A program made the position numbers and the translations under genes. A stretch of DNA of 8,916 nt. Origin: Planctomycetaceae bacterium. Its GTDB lineage: Bacteria > Planctomycetota > Planctomycetia > Planctomycetales > Planctomycetaceae. Under the pieces are notes generated by a model. The model had not been told where the DNA came from, did no database searches, and saw only the letters and a list, made by a program, of their open reading frames with translations. The DNA lies in assembly GCA_003503535.1 (NCBI GenBank), contig DOCI01000130.1, positions 8,420 through 17,335 of the forward strand. The letters run 5' to 3'. Below, one piece after another: positions 1 to 8,916 of this stretch (position 1 is its first letter; every line of letters begins with the position of its first letter).

Positions 1-100
1 TGGACGAAGTCCACAAGAGGCATCAGTCTGAGGATTGAATGTCCTTCAGCTTTCTTTCATGAATTCTGACAGGAATTTCATATTGATGCAAACGAGAAAA

Positions 101-193
101 GCGAGCCATCGCAGTGATGCGGCGGGTTACGTTAATAAACTATTCGCGCCAAATGCTCATGAGAACACCCGTACCATGACTGGCACGGCTCGC
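101..193. repeat. Imperfect inverted repeat (hairpin) just after the HD hydrolase gene
   Basis: The two ends of this 93-base stretch are inverted copies. Arms 101-127 and 167-193 agree at roughly 20 of 27 positions, including a perfect outer 7 bp (GCGAGCC/GGCTCGC). It starts 9 bases after the stop codon of the minus-strand HD-domain gene. On that strand the closing arm is followed by TTTTCTCGTTT, so it could act as a terminator or 3'-end stabiliser, although the loop is long for a classical terminator. It may also be a small non-autonomous mobile repeat. I see no coding potential in it. The flanking 1-100 and 194-202 also hold no gene I can support. Confidence 0.6.
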
Positions 194-202
194 CTTTGCG
201 TT

Positions 203-1606
<1,404 letters not shown>

Positions 1607-1655
1607 GTGTAGGTCGTATGTGTTTCAATGGGTGAGGGAAAAATGATGCGGTTTG

Positions 1656-1664
1656 ATTTTAGCA
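1656..1664 (-). promoter_or_regulatory. Possible extended -10 promoter for the HD hydrolase gene
   Basis: On the minus strand this reads TGCTAAAAT: an extended -10 TG one base ahead of a hexamer matching TATAAT at 5 of 6 positions. A start point about 7 bases downstream would give a leader of roughly 40 bases before the ATG at 1606. No convincing -35 box is visible, which is tolerable for an extended -10 promoter. AT-rich matches like this occur by chance, so this is a weak call. Its support is its position after the hairpin that follows flhB. Confidence 0.3.
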
Positions 1665-1687
1665 GATGATGGGAAAAAGGATAGAAA

Positions 1688-1769
1688 GGCCAGTGTCGAG
1701 TGGCTAGTGGCCAGAGCAGTTTTATGAGTTGTTCGCAGTCACCTCATCACTGGCCTCTCGACACTGGCC
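1688..1769. repeat. Inverted repeat between flhB and the HD gene (terminator-like)
   Basis: A perfect 13-bp inverted repeat, GGCCAGTGTCGAG at 1688-1700 and its complement at 1757-1769, encloses a loop of 56 bases. The inner flanks contain further copies of the CACTGGCC/GGCCAGTG unit, so alternative stems are possible. The outer arm begins 10 bases after the flhB stop codon. On the minus strand the stem is followed by TTTCTATCCTTTTT, so it may end the flagellar transcript or protect its 3' end. The core GTGGCTAGTG resembles GTCGCTAGTG at 8804-8813, which suggests an interspersed repeat family rather than a one-off terminator. Confidence 0.65.
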
Positions 1770-1779
1770 ACTTTCAGAT

Positions 1780-2853
<1,074 letters not shown>

Positions 2854-2877
2854 GATGAGTTAATTAAGTATTAGATT

Positions 2878-2951
2878 TGTAGGGTGCGTCCTGATGCACC
2901 GTGTTGCCTGAAATCGTTCTTCCATTCAGGTGCGTCAGGACGCACCCTACA
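2878..2951. repeat. Near-perfect inverted repeat between fliR and flhB
   Basis: The 23-base arms 2878-2900 (TGTAGGGTGCGTCCTGATGCACC) without the last three bases, and 2929-2951 in reverse complement, differ at a single position over the full 23. The right arm itself contains a tight palindrome, GGTGCGTC-AG-GACGCACC. A nested CCTGAA/TTCAGG stem lies inside. The element ends 2 bases from the fliR stop codon and fills most of the 100-base gap to flhB. A diverged single arm lies at 3964-3986. The structure fits a REP-like or MITE-like interspersed repeat that forms a strong RNA hairpin between two cotranscribed genes. Confidence 0.8.
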
Positions 2952-2953
2952 GT

Positions 2954-3952
2954 TTATTGCCCATTCGAGATTAAGGAATGAGTCATTGCGTCGAGGACTT
3001 GCGGGAAGAGTTCGACGATGCCATCTGCGGCTCCGGAAAGTGTAACGGTAAGAATCGTCAGGCTGACCATCGCACGAATCGGAAAGCCGAGGACGAGGAC
3101 ATTGACTTGGGGAACAGTGTAGCCGAGAAAGCCCATTGCCACGGATAGTAAAGCCATCGCCGCAAGTAATGGTGCGGCAATTTGAATGGACAATGCCAAC
3201 GATTGAGCCATTAGATTTCGCATCACTTCTAGCGAACCGGCATCAGCCCAGGCCATCCCAACGGGGATCACTTCAAACGTATTCATCAGGCTCATCAACA
3301 TCATCAGATGACCATCAAATGGCGGCATTACTAATAAGGCAGTTGTGCCGAGCAGAAAAAAGAGTTGGCCCGTTGGTGAAATACTTGTCCCCAGAGCCGG
3401 GTTAAAGATTTCGCTGAGTGCGGTTCCCGTCTGCTGATCGAACGTTTCGCCCGCCAGTTGTAAGCCGGTCAGAATGATGTTCACTCCCAGCCCGAGCATC
3501 ATGCCGATCGCCAGTTCGGTGGAAGCAATCCAGATCAGATCGAACAACGTCGAAGGCACCCCTTTAGCCGACAGAAACTCCTGCCGAGTCAATCGTACTT
3601 TCTGGATTTCTTCTTCAGGGATATTCGTATCGAGTGCCTGCGGATGAAATGGACGCGGGACTTCATTTCCTTCAAGGACTCCGTTTTGATCGACATCTAG
3701 CGTTTCAAAACCACGTGTGCGGATGTCGGGCAAAGAGGGCGTCACGATTAATGCCAGGGAGAACGCAAACAGAAACTTGACATTCGAGGGGATGGAGGTA
3801 TGTCCAAAGAAAGGACCAATCAGCATCAGTCCACTCAAGCGGACCAGCACCAGGATGAATGTCATAAAGTAAGCCAGCGCGGCATCGACCACCAGATGAT
3901 GTGCCCAGTTATTGAGGGCTCCTCCGGAAATCTGATCGATGGCTTCAAACAT
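2954..3952 (-). CDS. fliR: Flagellar export gate protein FliR with an EF-hand insertion
   Basis: FliR is the single-copy subunit of the FliP-FliQ-FliR export channel. From the ATG chosen here the protein has 332 residues, about 70 more than a usual FliR. The first hydrophobic segments (about 25-50 and 55-73) are followed by an unusual hydrophilic insertion (about 75-133) with a canonical EF-hand loop at 86-97 and a degenerate second one. Family sequence then resumes with ELAIGMMLGLGVN, AGETFDQQTGTALSEIFNP (cf. GE.IG.QMG...A..FDP), FDGHL and a hydrophobic C-terminal half. An upstream TTG (3973) would add seven residues, but it lies within a repeat arm and has no Shine-Dalgarno. The ATG at 3952 has a weak GGAA 7 bases upstream. 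fliQ ends 50 bases before and flhB follows. Confidence 0.95.
   Translation of the reverse strand: MFEAIDQISGGALNNWAHHLVVDAALAYFMTFILVLVRLSGLMLIGPFFGHTSIPSNVKFLFAFSLALIVTPSLPDIRTRGFETLDVDQNGVLEGNEVPRPFHPQALDTNIPEEEIQKVRLTRQEFLSAKGVPSTLFDLIWIASTELAIGMMLGLGVNIILTGLQLAGETFDQQTGTALSEIFNPALGTSISPTGQLFFLLGTTALLVMPPFDGHLMMLMSLMNTFEVIPVGMAWADAGSLEVMRNLMAQSLALSIQIAAPLLAAMALLSVAMGFLGYTVPQVNVLVLGFPIRAMVSLTILTVTLSGAADGIVELFPQVLDAMTHSLISNGQ
3662..3697 (-). other. EF-hand calcium-binding loop encoded within fliR
   Basis: The twelve residues DVDQNGVLEGNE match the EF-hand loop rule at every ligand position: Asp at 1 and 3, Asn at 5, Gly at 6, a hydrophobic Leu at 8, acidic 9, and Glu at 12. About 20 residues on, LDTN...RLTRQEFLSA looks like a second, interrupted EF-hand whose middle ligands were replaced. 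Paired hands are the usual arrangement. Calcium binding is inferred from sequence only. Confidence 0.75.
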
Positions 3953-3963
3953 GAGTTCATTCC

Positions 3964-3986
3964 GATGCGTCAAGACGCACCCTACA
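3964..3986. repeat. Single arm of the fliR-flhB repeat, between fliQ and fliR
   Basis: These 23 bases match the right arm of the 2878-2951 element at 21 of 23 positions, including GACGCACCCTACA. The arm is a small palindrome by itself (GATGCGTC-AA-GACGCACC, one mismatch). No partner arm is present, so this is a solo or decayed copy. It occupies nearly half of the 50-base gap between the fliQ stop and the fliR ATG and can form a hairpin just before the fliR ribosome-binding region. Confidence 0.7.
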
Positions 3987-4002
3987 GCGTTTACATCAGG
4001 TT

Positions 4003-4269
4003 CTACAGGTTATTGGGAATCGATTGCCACAGGTCGATTGTGTACTCAACAACCATGCCGAAAATCCAGGGCATCAACACAAGTACCGAACCGACCATGG
4101 CGATGATCTTCGGCACGAAACTGAGGGTCTGATCCTGCAACTGCGTGACGGCTTGAAACAGACTGATCGCCAGACCAACGACCATGGCAATCAGCATGAC
4201 AGGTGTGCCAACCAGTAATGCCAGGACAATGGCAGATCGAGTAATTTCGACGGCGAGATCGATGTTCAT
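4003..4269 (-). CDS. fliQ: Flagellar export gate protein FliQ
   Basis: At 88 residues the protein has the standard FliQ length and its two hydrophobic helices (about 12-38 and 50-76). Between them is the conserved GLAISLFQAVTQLQDQTLSFVPK hallmark (given here split: GLAISLFQAVTQ, then LQDQTLSFVPKI), which forms the inner part of the export channel. The start ATG at 4267-4269 opens with MNIDLAVEI, typical for the family, but no Shine-Dalgarno site precedes it. It lies 275 bases after fliP, an unusually wide gap for these normally tightly packed genes, filled by two inverted repeats. It may therefore depend on read-through from fliP or on an unseen promoter in the gap. Confidence 0.97.
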   Translation of the reverse strand: MNIDLAVEITRSAIVLALLVGTPVMLIAMVVGLAISLFQAVTQLQDQTLSFVPKIIAMVGSVLVLMPWIFGMVVEYTIDLWQSIPNNL

Positions 4270-4320
4270 GTTTGGTCTAAGGTCTAGGGACTTGGGTCCA
4301 GGTTATGTTCTTATAATCGT

Positions 4321-4355
<35 letters not shown>

Positions 4356-4413
4356 TTTGCGGGAGTTATCAATTCAAGTATTTGATCAATCTGTACATTC
4401 CGGAAACATCCTC

Positions 4414-4518
4414 TTCCCATCTCCCTGGGGGAGAAGGTGGCCGCAGGCCGGATGAGGGGATCACATCGGTGTTCTCATAAAATTCACGCGGATTCCCCTA
4501 ACCCTGAGGGAGAGGGAA
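4414..4518. repeat. Repeat element bounded by inverted TTCCC(A)TCTCCCT ends
   Basis: The left end (4414-4430, TTCCCATCTCCCTGGGG) and right end (4502-4518, in reverse TTCCCTCTCCCTCAGGG) are inverted copies apart from a one-base gap and small differences. Inside is GGTGGCCGCAGGCCGGATGAGGG, a motif I recognise as recurrent in intergenic repeats of several bacterial phyla (recalled, not searched). The element is about 105 bases, non-coding, and starts 27 bases after the fliP stop. Its size and ends fit a small non-autonomous repeat. It splits what is normally a contiguous fliP-fliQ pair. Confidence 0.65.
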
Positions 4519-4544
4519 CATGTCTTATTTCATTAATAATTTTC

Positions 4545-5480
4545 TCACCCTGTGCCGGTAAATGGTTGGACGCTGTGGAGCAGCATTTCAACCGTGAGGT
4601 ACCAGCCATCGACGAGGACGAAGAGCAGAAGTTTGAATGGGAGTGAAATCAGTACCGGAGGCAGCATCATCATGCCCATGCTGATGAGAATTGAGGCGAC
4701 CACCATATCGATGATGATGAACGGGAGATAAATTTGAAATCCGATAATGAATGCCGTTTTCAATTCGCTGAGCATGAATGCGGGAATCAAAACCGTAGTA
4801 TGGACTTCATCAAAGTTTTCCGGAGCCTTCCAGTTGGAAGCTTCGGGGGTGCCGGGGGCCGGGCGTTGATAATCGATAAACATCCAGACGGCGTTCTCGT
4901 TTCCGGTGCGGAAAATCTGATCGCTCATAAACCGGCGGATCGGCTTCAGAGATCGCTCGGCAGCCAATTGCAGTCCCGCTTCCTGATCCTGTGTCGTTTC
5001 GTAAGTCGATTCCGAATAGGGTTGAATCCCATTCTCATACGCCTGCTTCCAGACCGGCCACATCACCATGATTGTCAGGAACATGCCGAGCGAAAGTAAA
5101 ACCTGATTTGGAGGCAGCTGCTGAGTTCCCAGTGCCTGCCGCAGAATCCCGAGGACAATGACGATGCGAATGAAGCAGGTCGTCATGATCAAAATGGAAG
5201 GAGCCAGACTGATCAGCGTGAGCATGACCATCAGCTTCAAAGTCGGCGTTAATCCTTGTGGAGAGACCATCTTGTCGGGATCGAATCCCTGAGGAAAAAC
5301 AGACTCCGCGGGTGCCCCAACGATGTCCGCTTGCCCGGATTCCAGCGGTAATAAAGGCGCAATGGGTGATCCCGAAAGGTTGGAAATCATGTCTGATTGC
5401 GCGAATACCTCCACTGTTCCAATCGATAAAACGAAGGAAGCTATAACAAGGAAACCAATAGCACTTCTCGCAGGGATCAT
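4545..5480 (-). CDS. fliP: Flagellar export gate protein FliP
   Basis: This 311-residue protein begins with a cleavable signal peptide (hydrophobic 7-22, likely cut near AQ-SD at 27-30), as in other FliP proteins, then an exported segment to about 75. The conserved core follows: [46 protein letters not shown], then [34 protein letters not shown] and [14 protein letters not shown]. FliP forms the five-subunit body of the export channel with FliQ and FliR. It is some 60 residues longer than E. coli FliP, from the long exported N-terminus and short insertions around 155-170 and 203-222. Its ATG overlaps the fliO stop (ATGA), and a GGGAGGG site lies 6 bases upstream inside fliO, indicating coupled translation. 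A repeat element follows its stop. Confidence 0.97.
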   Translation of the reverse strand: MIPARSAIGFLVIASFVLSIGTVEVFAQSDMISNLSGSPIAPLLPLESGQADIVGAPAESVFPQGFDPDKMVSPQGLTPTLKLMVMLTLISLAPSILIMTTCFIRIVIVLGILRQALGTQQLPPNQVLLSLGMFLTIMVMWPVWKQAYENGIQPYSESTYETTQDQEAGLQLAAERSLKPIRRFMSDQIFRTGNENAVWMFIDYQRPAPGTPEASNWKAPENFDEVHTTVLIPAFMLSELKTAFIIGFQIYLPFIIIDMVVASILISMGMMMLPPVLISLPFKLLLFVLVDGWYLTVEMLLHSVQPFTGTG

Positions 5481-6499
5481 AGTCGTCCCTCCCGCGCGGC
5501 TTCGAGTGTTTTTTCCAGATCCGCAATATCCTCAGCGGAAATTGAGGAGGCTTTGCGGGCCTCGTTGAAGGAAAAAGAAATTGGTTCCGAGGTGATCGGC
5601 TGACGTCGTTGCTGTTTTTGTCGCTCGCGATGCTGGCGATCGAGATTGACTTTTTCAGAATTTTTCAGGCCGCCCGAAAGCAGCATTTTGAAAGACGATG
5701 TCATATCGGATTGAGGTGCAGCCGTTTTGCAGAGGCCACGAATCTGATCGACTTCCACAGGATCGGTAATTTCCGCCAGTGTGTTCAGACTATCCAGTGA
5801 GGAACCAAGCACTAGTATTCTTTGCCCTGCTTTGACAAAAACAATGCTGTGTCGCTGATCGACAACCTTACGACCGAGAATATCGAGCACTTCGGCACTA
5901 AGATTTTGAGACGCAAAGGGAACCTGTTTTTTGACGATTCGTGAAATGAAAAAAATGATGCTGATCACACCGGCTAGAGCCAGGACTGGCGTCATAATTT
6001 TACTAACGCTCGATTGACCAGAGAGACTCGCTTTGGTGCCATCTTCGTTCAATGCAAATCGTCCGGTCGCTTTTTTCAGGGGGATCGGATCGACTCCAGA
6101 ATCTCCTGGAGATGTCTCGGAAGATTCAGAATTAGCAGAAGCCGATTGATGAGGTATTTCTGATTTCGGTTCAACAGACTGTGACTGTTTGGGCGGAAGT
6201 TGAGATTGAAAGGATTCGGGAAGATTGATCGTGGGCGAATAATTTCTCACCGCCCTGGGTTGCTGCGGTTGTGCAGAAGGAGCTGAGAAATAAGGACTTT
6301 CCGCCGGTTGCTGAGCCCAGACTTCGGACGTGTTTGGCTTCCCAGTTGGAAATTCGTCTGCAGTAAGAGAAGTCGAAAAGGAGGCAATCAGCAGAAGAGA
6401 GAGTGGAATGAATTTTGACGCAAACCGACCGGGCAATAATGAAATTGCCTCTGCCAATTTCGGTTCTGTCTGTCCGTAACGATTCCCTGAGAGAAGCAT
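5477..6499 (-). CDS. fliO: Flagellar export-gate assembly protein FliO, with a long exported N-terminus
   Basis: FliO is a small membrane protein that helps FliP assemble. Usual FliO proteins have about 100-150 residues; this one has 340 from the ATG chosen. Visible in order: a signal-peptide-like helix (about 27-46), a Pro/Gln/Ser-rich low-complexity stretch (about 47-160) that should lie outside the membrane, a membrane helix (about 167-188), and the FliO core. The core includes [29 protein letters not shown] and [11 protein letters not shown] (about 202-250). A Gln/Arg-rich basic linker and a charged C-terminal helix follow. A GTG at 6511 would add four residues, but the GGGGAG run overlaps it and sits 11 bases ahead of the ATG at 6499, so ATG is preferred. 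The stop overlaps the fliP start by 4 bases. The N-terminal extension gives no recognisable fold. Confidence 0.88.
   Translation of the reverse strand: MLLSGNRYGQTEPKLAEAISLLPGRFASKFIPLSLLLIASFSTSLTADEFPTGKPNTSEVWAQQPAESPYFSAPSAQPQQPRAVRNYSPTINLPESFQSQLPPKQSQSVEPKSEIPHQSASANSESSETSPGDSGVDPIPLKKATGRFALNEDGTKASLSGQSSVSKIMTPVLALAGVISIIFFISRIVKKQVPFASQNLSAEVLDILGRKVVDQRHSIVFVKAGQRILVLGSSLDSLNTLAEITDPVEVDQIRGLCKTAAPQSDMTSSFKMLLSGGLKNSEKVNLDRQHRERQKQQRRQPITSEPISFSFNEARKASSISAEDIADLEKTLEAAREGRL
5487..5493 (-). promoter_or_regulatory. Shine-Dalgarno site of fliP inside fliO
   Basis: GGGAGGG on the minus strand lies 6 bases before the fliP ATG, within the last codons of fliO. Together with the ATGA stop/start overlap it points to coupled translation. 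It stands out because fliQ and flhB have no visible site. Confidence 0.75.
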
Positions 6500-6563
6500 C
6501 CGTGCCCCCACTCCCCAACGTCGCAGATGTACTGCGGCATTTAACTGTCTGGAATCGAATGAC

Positions 6564-7202
6564 CTATTTTTGTGGTGTCAAAATTTCTGCGACACGCACA
6601 CAAAAATTATCGTTCAAAACCAGGACTTCCCCCCGGGCAATCAATCGACCATTCACAAGAATATCGACCGGATCGCCGGCTAATTTGTCGAGAGGCACAA
6701 CGCTTCCCGACTTTAACGAAACGACTTCTTCAATCTGAAGTTCCGCACGGCCCAACTCAATTCGCAAATCGAGTTCGACATCCTGAAGCAGGTTCAACTC
6801 GCCACGTTGCGAGTTCCCCAGAACACGATTCAGGTCCTGTAGTGGGAGCGAAGTCGCTCCCGAAACATCTTTTCTTTGACTAGATTGATTGCCGAAGTCT
6901 GCGGAGATCGCAGCTGCCAGATTCGCTTCGGCTTCATTCAATAACTCTTCGGTCGCATGACTTGGCTTAGGTTTTGGTGGCGTTTCCGAACCGGAAAGCT
7001 CGGGTGACTGACCAGAATTTGCCCCTGCCAGCAAGGCCTCGATGTCACTGGCATCAAGCAAATCTCCATCAGAACTATTCTCTGTGTTATCTGGTGATGA
7101 TTCTTCATCGGATTCTGAAGACGGAGAATCAGACGAAATGCCATCTCGATTATTGAGCATGGCCTCAATTTCGCTCGGATCGATCATGTCGTCGTCAGCC
7201 AC
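6564..7202 (-). CDS. fliN: Flagellar C-ring switch protein FliN with two CheY-binding-like motifs
   Basis: FliN lines the base of the cytoplasmic C-ring and helps set rotation direction. The C-terminal ~75 residues (about 136-209) are a clear SpoA/FliN domain: LLQDVELDLRIELGRAEL, SLKSGSVVPLDKLAGDPVDI and VNGRLIARGEVLVLNDNFCVRV. E. coli FliN has about 137 residues; this has 212. The N-terminus carries IDPSEIEAMLN (7-17) and LDASDIEALLAG (49-60), separated by an acidic Ser-rich linker, and both resemble the N-terminal CheY-binding peptide of FliM and FliY. The start is GTG at 7202, with GGAG 6 bases upstream. The ATG at residue 6 lacks a well-placed site and would begin right at the first motif. 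fliM, normally between fliL and fliN, is absent. A palindromic repeat lies within the linker codons. Confidence 0.93.
   Translation of the reverse strand: MADDDMIDPSEIEAMLNNRDGISSDSPSSESDEESSPDNTENSSDGDLLDASDIEALLAGANSGQSPELSGSETPPKPKPSHATEELLNEAEANLAAAISADFGNQSSQRKDVSGATSLPLQDLNRVLGNSQRGELNLLQDVELDLRIELGRAELQIEEVVSLKSGSVVPLDKLAGDPVDILVNGRLIARGEVLVLNDNFCVRVAEILTPQK
6838..6863. repeat. Palindromic repeat embedded in the fliN reading frame
   Basis: GGGAGCGA-AG-TCGCTCCC at 6844-6861 is a perfect 8-bp palindrome with a 2-base loop, preceded by TGTAGT. The layout (TGTAG, then an 8-bp stem with a 2-base centre) parallels the intergenic arms at 2929-2951 and 3964-3986, although the stem sequence differs. 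In fliN it is translated as SGATSLPLQ in the linker ahead of the SpoA domain. Confidence 0.6.
7023..7061 (-). other. Second EIEALL (CheY-binding-like) motif of FliN
   Basis: This stretch encodes LLDASDIEALLAG (residues 48-60). It matches the FliM/FliY N-terminal pattern L-S-x-x-E-I-D-A-L-L, with Asp for the first Glu. It repeats the pattern of residues 6-17 after a 30-residue acidic linker. CheY binding is inferred from resemblance only. Confidence 0.6.
7152..7187 (-). other. First EIEAML (CheY-binding-like) motif of FliN
   Basis: This stretch encodes MIDPSEIEAMLN (residues 6-17), close to the LSQDEIDALLN peptide at the start of FliM and FliY that docks phosphorylated CheY. It lies right at the N-terminus, as in those proteins. 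The role is inferred from resemblance. Confidence 0.6.
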
Positions 7203-7208
7203 GTTACT

Positions 7209-7212
7209 CTCC
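7209..7212 (-). promoter_or_regulatory. Shine-Dalgarno site deciding the GTG start of fliN
   Basis: GGAG on the minus strand sits 6 bases before the GTG at 7202. The next in-frame ATG (7187) is 21 bases away, too far to use it, so GTG is the better start. Confidence 0.6.
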
Positions 7213-7264
7213 GCGAATCCAAGAGATACTCAATACAAAACGCTTACTACTCAACTCTGTCAAA

Positions 7265-7813
7265 TTACTGTTCCATTTTTCGATAATCCGTAATGATGAC
7301 GGATGTCACAAAACTCTGACTGAGAATTTTGTTGATTTCTTCGCGAATCTGCCGTTTCACCATACTCAAATGTGGATCATTCAAATCTTCAATGGCGGCA
7401 CTGCGAATGATGGTATTGACCGTTTGTCGAATTTTGTTCTTATGAGTTTTTTTAGCCTCTGTAAATGGCTCTGCCAGATGAGAGGGAACTTCAACATGCA
7501 AATTGAATGAAACATGAATTGCCTGACCGCCACTGGATAAACTGTTTGTGCAGTTAAATAACGGTGAGATATCGACTTCTGTGGTTTCGGTATCGTCGAG
7601 AGTTTCTCCGGCCAGGAATGTCGGATCTTTGGGATCGATCTCTCCGGGATCCGATTCGCCGAACATGAAATACAGCATCAGAAACTGAACGATCATCACA
7701 ACAATCAGTAATCCGGCAATTGCGATGAACTTCAACCAGAATCCGCTTCCAGAAGGCTTGGCAGATAATGCTTCTTCTGTCTGTACTGGTGCTTCGGGAG
7801 TTTCTGTCGCCAT
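7265..7813 (-). CDS. fliL: Flagellar basal-body/stator accessory protein FliL
   Basis: At 182 residues this has the usual FliL length and plan: a short cytoplasmic N-terminus rich in Glu and Pro, one membrane helix (about 26-51, FIAIAGLLIVVMIVQFLMLYF), a linker, and a periplasmic domain (about 80-180). The domain has HVSFNLHVEVP and an ending typical of FliL (REEINKILSQSFVTSVIITDY). FliL surrounds or supports the stator at the basal body. The ATG at 7811-7813 has a strong GGAGG 7 bases upstream. It lies between motB, its stator partner, and fliN; fliM would normally come between fliL and fliN. Sequence conservation in this family is low, so the name rests on layout plus context. Confidence 0.87.
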   Translation of the reverse strand: MATETPEAPVQTEEALSAKPSGSGFWLKFIAIAGLLIVVMIVQFLMLYFMFGESDPGEIDPKDPTFLAGETLDDTETTEVDISPLFNCTNSLSSGGQAIHVSFNLHVEVPSHLAEPFTEAKKTHKNKIRQTVNTIIRSAAIEDLNDPHLSMVKRQIREEINKILSQSFVTSVIITDYRKMEQ

Positions 7814-7820
7814 GTCTCAT

Positions 7821-7825
7821 CCTCC
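7821..7825 (-). promoter_or_regulatory. Shine-Dalgarno site of fliL
   Basis: A consensus GGAGG on the minus strand lies 7 bases before the fliL ATG and fixes that start. Confidence 0.75.
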
Positions 7826-7885
7826 ATGATGAAAACCATTTGAGTCGCTTCAATTCTGAATTCTGCTTTGAGATCAAAATTATGA

Positions 7886-7909
7886 ACGGCCTCAGTCATT
7901 TAAGGCCGT
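7886..7909 (-). terminator. Small hairpin in the motB-fliL gap
   Basis: A perfect 7-bp stem, ACGGCCT/AGGCCGT with a 10-base loop, is followed on the minus strand by TCATAATTTTG. It lies in the 220-base non-coding gap between motB and fliL. The U-tract is interrupted, so it is at best an attenuating terminator; it could also be a leader hairpin of fliL. The rest of the gap shows a minor GGCCA/TGGCC inverted repeat near 7959-7975 and nothing else I can name. Confidence 0.35.
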
Positions 7910-8033
7910 GAATTTCCCAGTTCGCAGAAAACAATCATTCCATCAGCGTAATTCAAGCAGGCCATTTCCTGGCCAGTCTTCTCATTTTGCCCATTTCCTC
8001 GGGGATGAGGAGTATTCTTGCGATAAATTCGCT

Positions 8034-8738
<705 letters not shown>

Positions 8739-8743
8739 TTCCG

Positions 8744-8748
8744 CCTCC
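8744..8748 (-). promoter_or_regulatory. Shine-Dalgarno site of motB
   Basis: GGAGG on the minus strand lies 5 bases before the motB ATG and supports this start over downstream methionines, which fall inside the membrane helix. Confidence 0.75.
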
Positions 8749-8828
8749 AGATGTCCTCATTGTTGGTTAATTGCAAATTCTATTGCAGTCGGGTTAGTTA
8801 ATAGTCGCTAGTGAATAGTTATTAGGCG

Positions 8829-8915
8829 TTAGACGTTCGTTTCATCATCACTAAACCCTGTTTCAATTGGAAACCGGATTTCCTTAGTCATCCTGAAAAG
8901 GTCTTCCGGGGTGGC
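8829..8915 (-). CDS. C-terminal end of an unidentified upstream gene (partial)
   Basis: One minus-strand frame is open from the window edge for 28 codons to a TAA at 8829-8831, ending ...ETGFSDDETNV. It is the longest of the three frames there and has an acidic tail. By synteny the gene before motB is usually motA, and a cytoplasmic acidic tail would suit it. However, no MotA motif lies in this piece, so the identity is only a guess from position. About 90 bases separate its stop from motB; they contain the AT-rich tract around 8796-8826 with the GTCGCTAGTG core. Confidence 0.4.
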   Translation of the reverse strand, partial: ATPEDLFRMTKEIRFPIETGFSDDETNV

Positions 8916-8916
8916 G

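Noticed and set aside
1..13. Mini-hairpin TGGAC-GAA-GTCCA at the left edge
   Set aside because: The 5-bp stem is too short to tell from chance, and its context is cut off.
1..68. Possible gene ends or starts at the left edge
   Set aside because: A plus frame open for 22 codons and a minus-strand ATG at 23 both run to the edge, but are too short and featureless to support either.
181..199. Sigma-54-like TGGCAC...TTGC on the plus strand
   Set aside because: The GG and GC are 16 bases apart instead of 12, no plus-strand gene follows, and the sequence is part of the hairpin after the HD gene.
3953..3973. TTG as the start of fliR
   Set aside because: The TTG is inside a repeat arm, has no Shine-Dalgarno, and adds seven residues with no family resemblance. 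The ATG at 3952 has a weak GGAA at fitting distance.

Overview
The window is a flagellar gene cluster read entirely from the minus strand, most likely from a planctomycete (Planctomycetota, perhaps a Gimesia/Rubinisphaera-type genome). That assignment is an inference. It rests on an EF-hand motif of the kind planctomycetes scatter through their proteins, several families of short intergenic inverted repeats, moderate GC, and divergent flagellar proteins with long low-complexity extensions.

In transcription order (right to left) the window holds: the tail of an unidentified gene at the right edge (motA by synteny only); motB (stator); fliL (stator/basal-body accessory); fliN (C-ring); fliO, fliP, fliQ, fliR and flhB (type III export gate and its switch protein); then an HD-domain phosphohydrolase of the dGTPase/SAMHD1-like class, probably with its own promoter. 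The fliL-(fliM)-fliN-fliO-fliP-fliQ-fliR-flhB order is the classical one. However, fliM is missing between fliL and fliN, and flhA does not follow flhB. The left 200 bases hold an imperfect hairpin repeat and no gene I can support.

How the genes work together: FliP, FliQ and FliR form the export channel, FliO helps assemble it, and FlhB switches substrate class by self-cleavage at NPTH. FliN belongs to the cytoplasmic ring that receives the chemotaxis signal. MotB anchors the stator to peptidoglycan and FliL supports it.

The most interesting departures from the textbook are these. FliR carries an inserted loop with a textbook EF-hand calcium-binding sequence. FliN carries two copies of a FliM/FliY-like CheY-binding motif at its N-terminus, in a locus that lacks fliM. 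A short palindromic repeat lies in frame inside fliN and is translated. FliO has a secretion signal and a long exported domain. Inverted repeats of different families sit just after the stop codons of nearly every gene from fliP onward, so the operon is punctuated by potential RNA hairpins.
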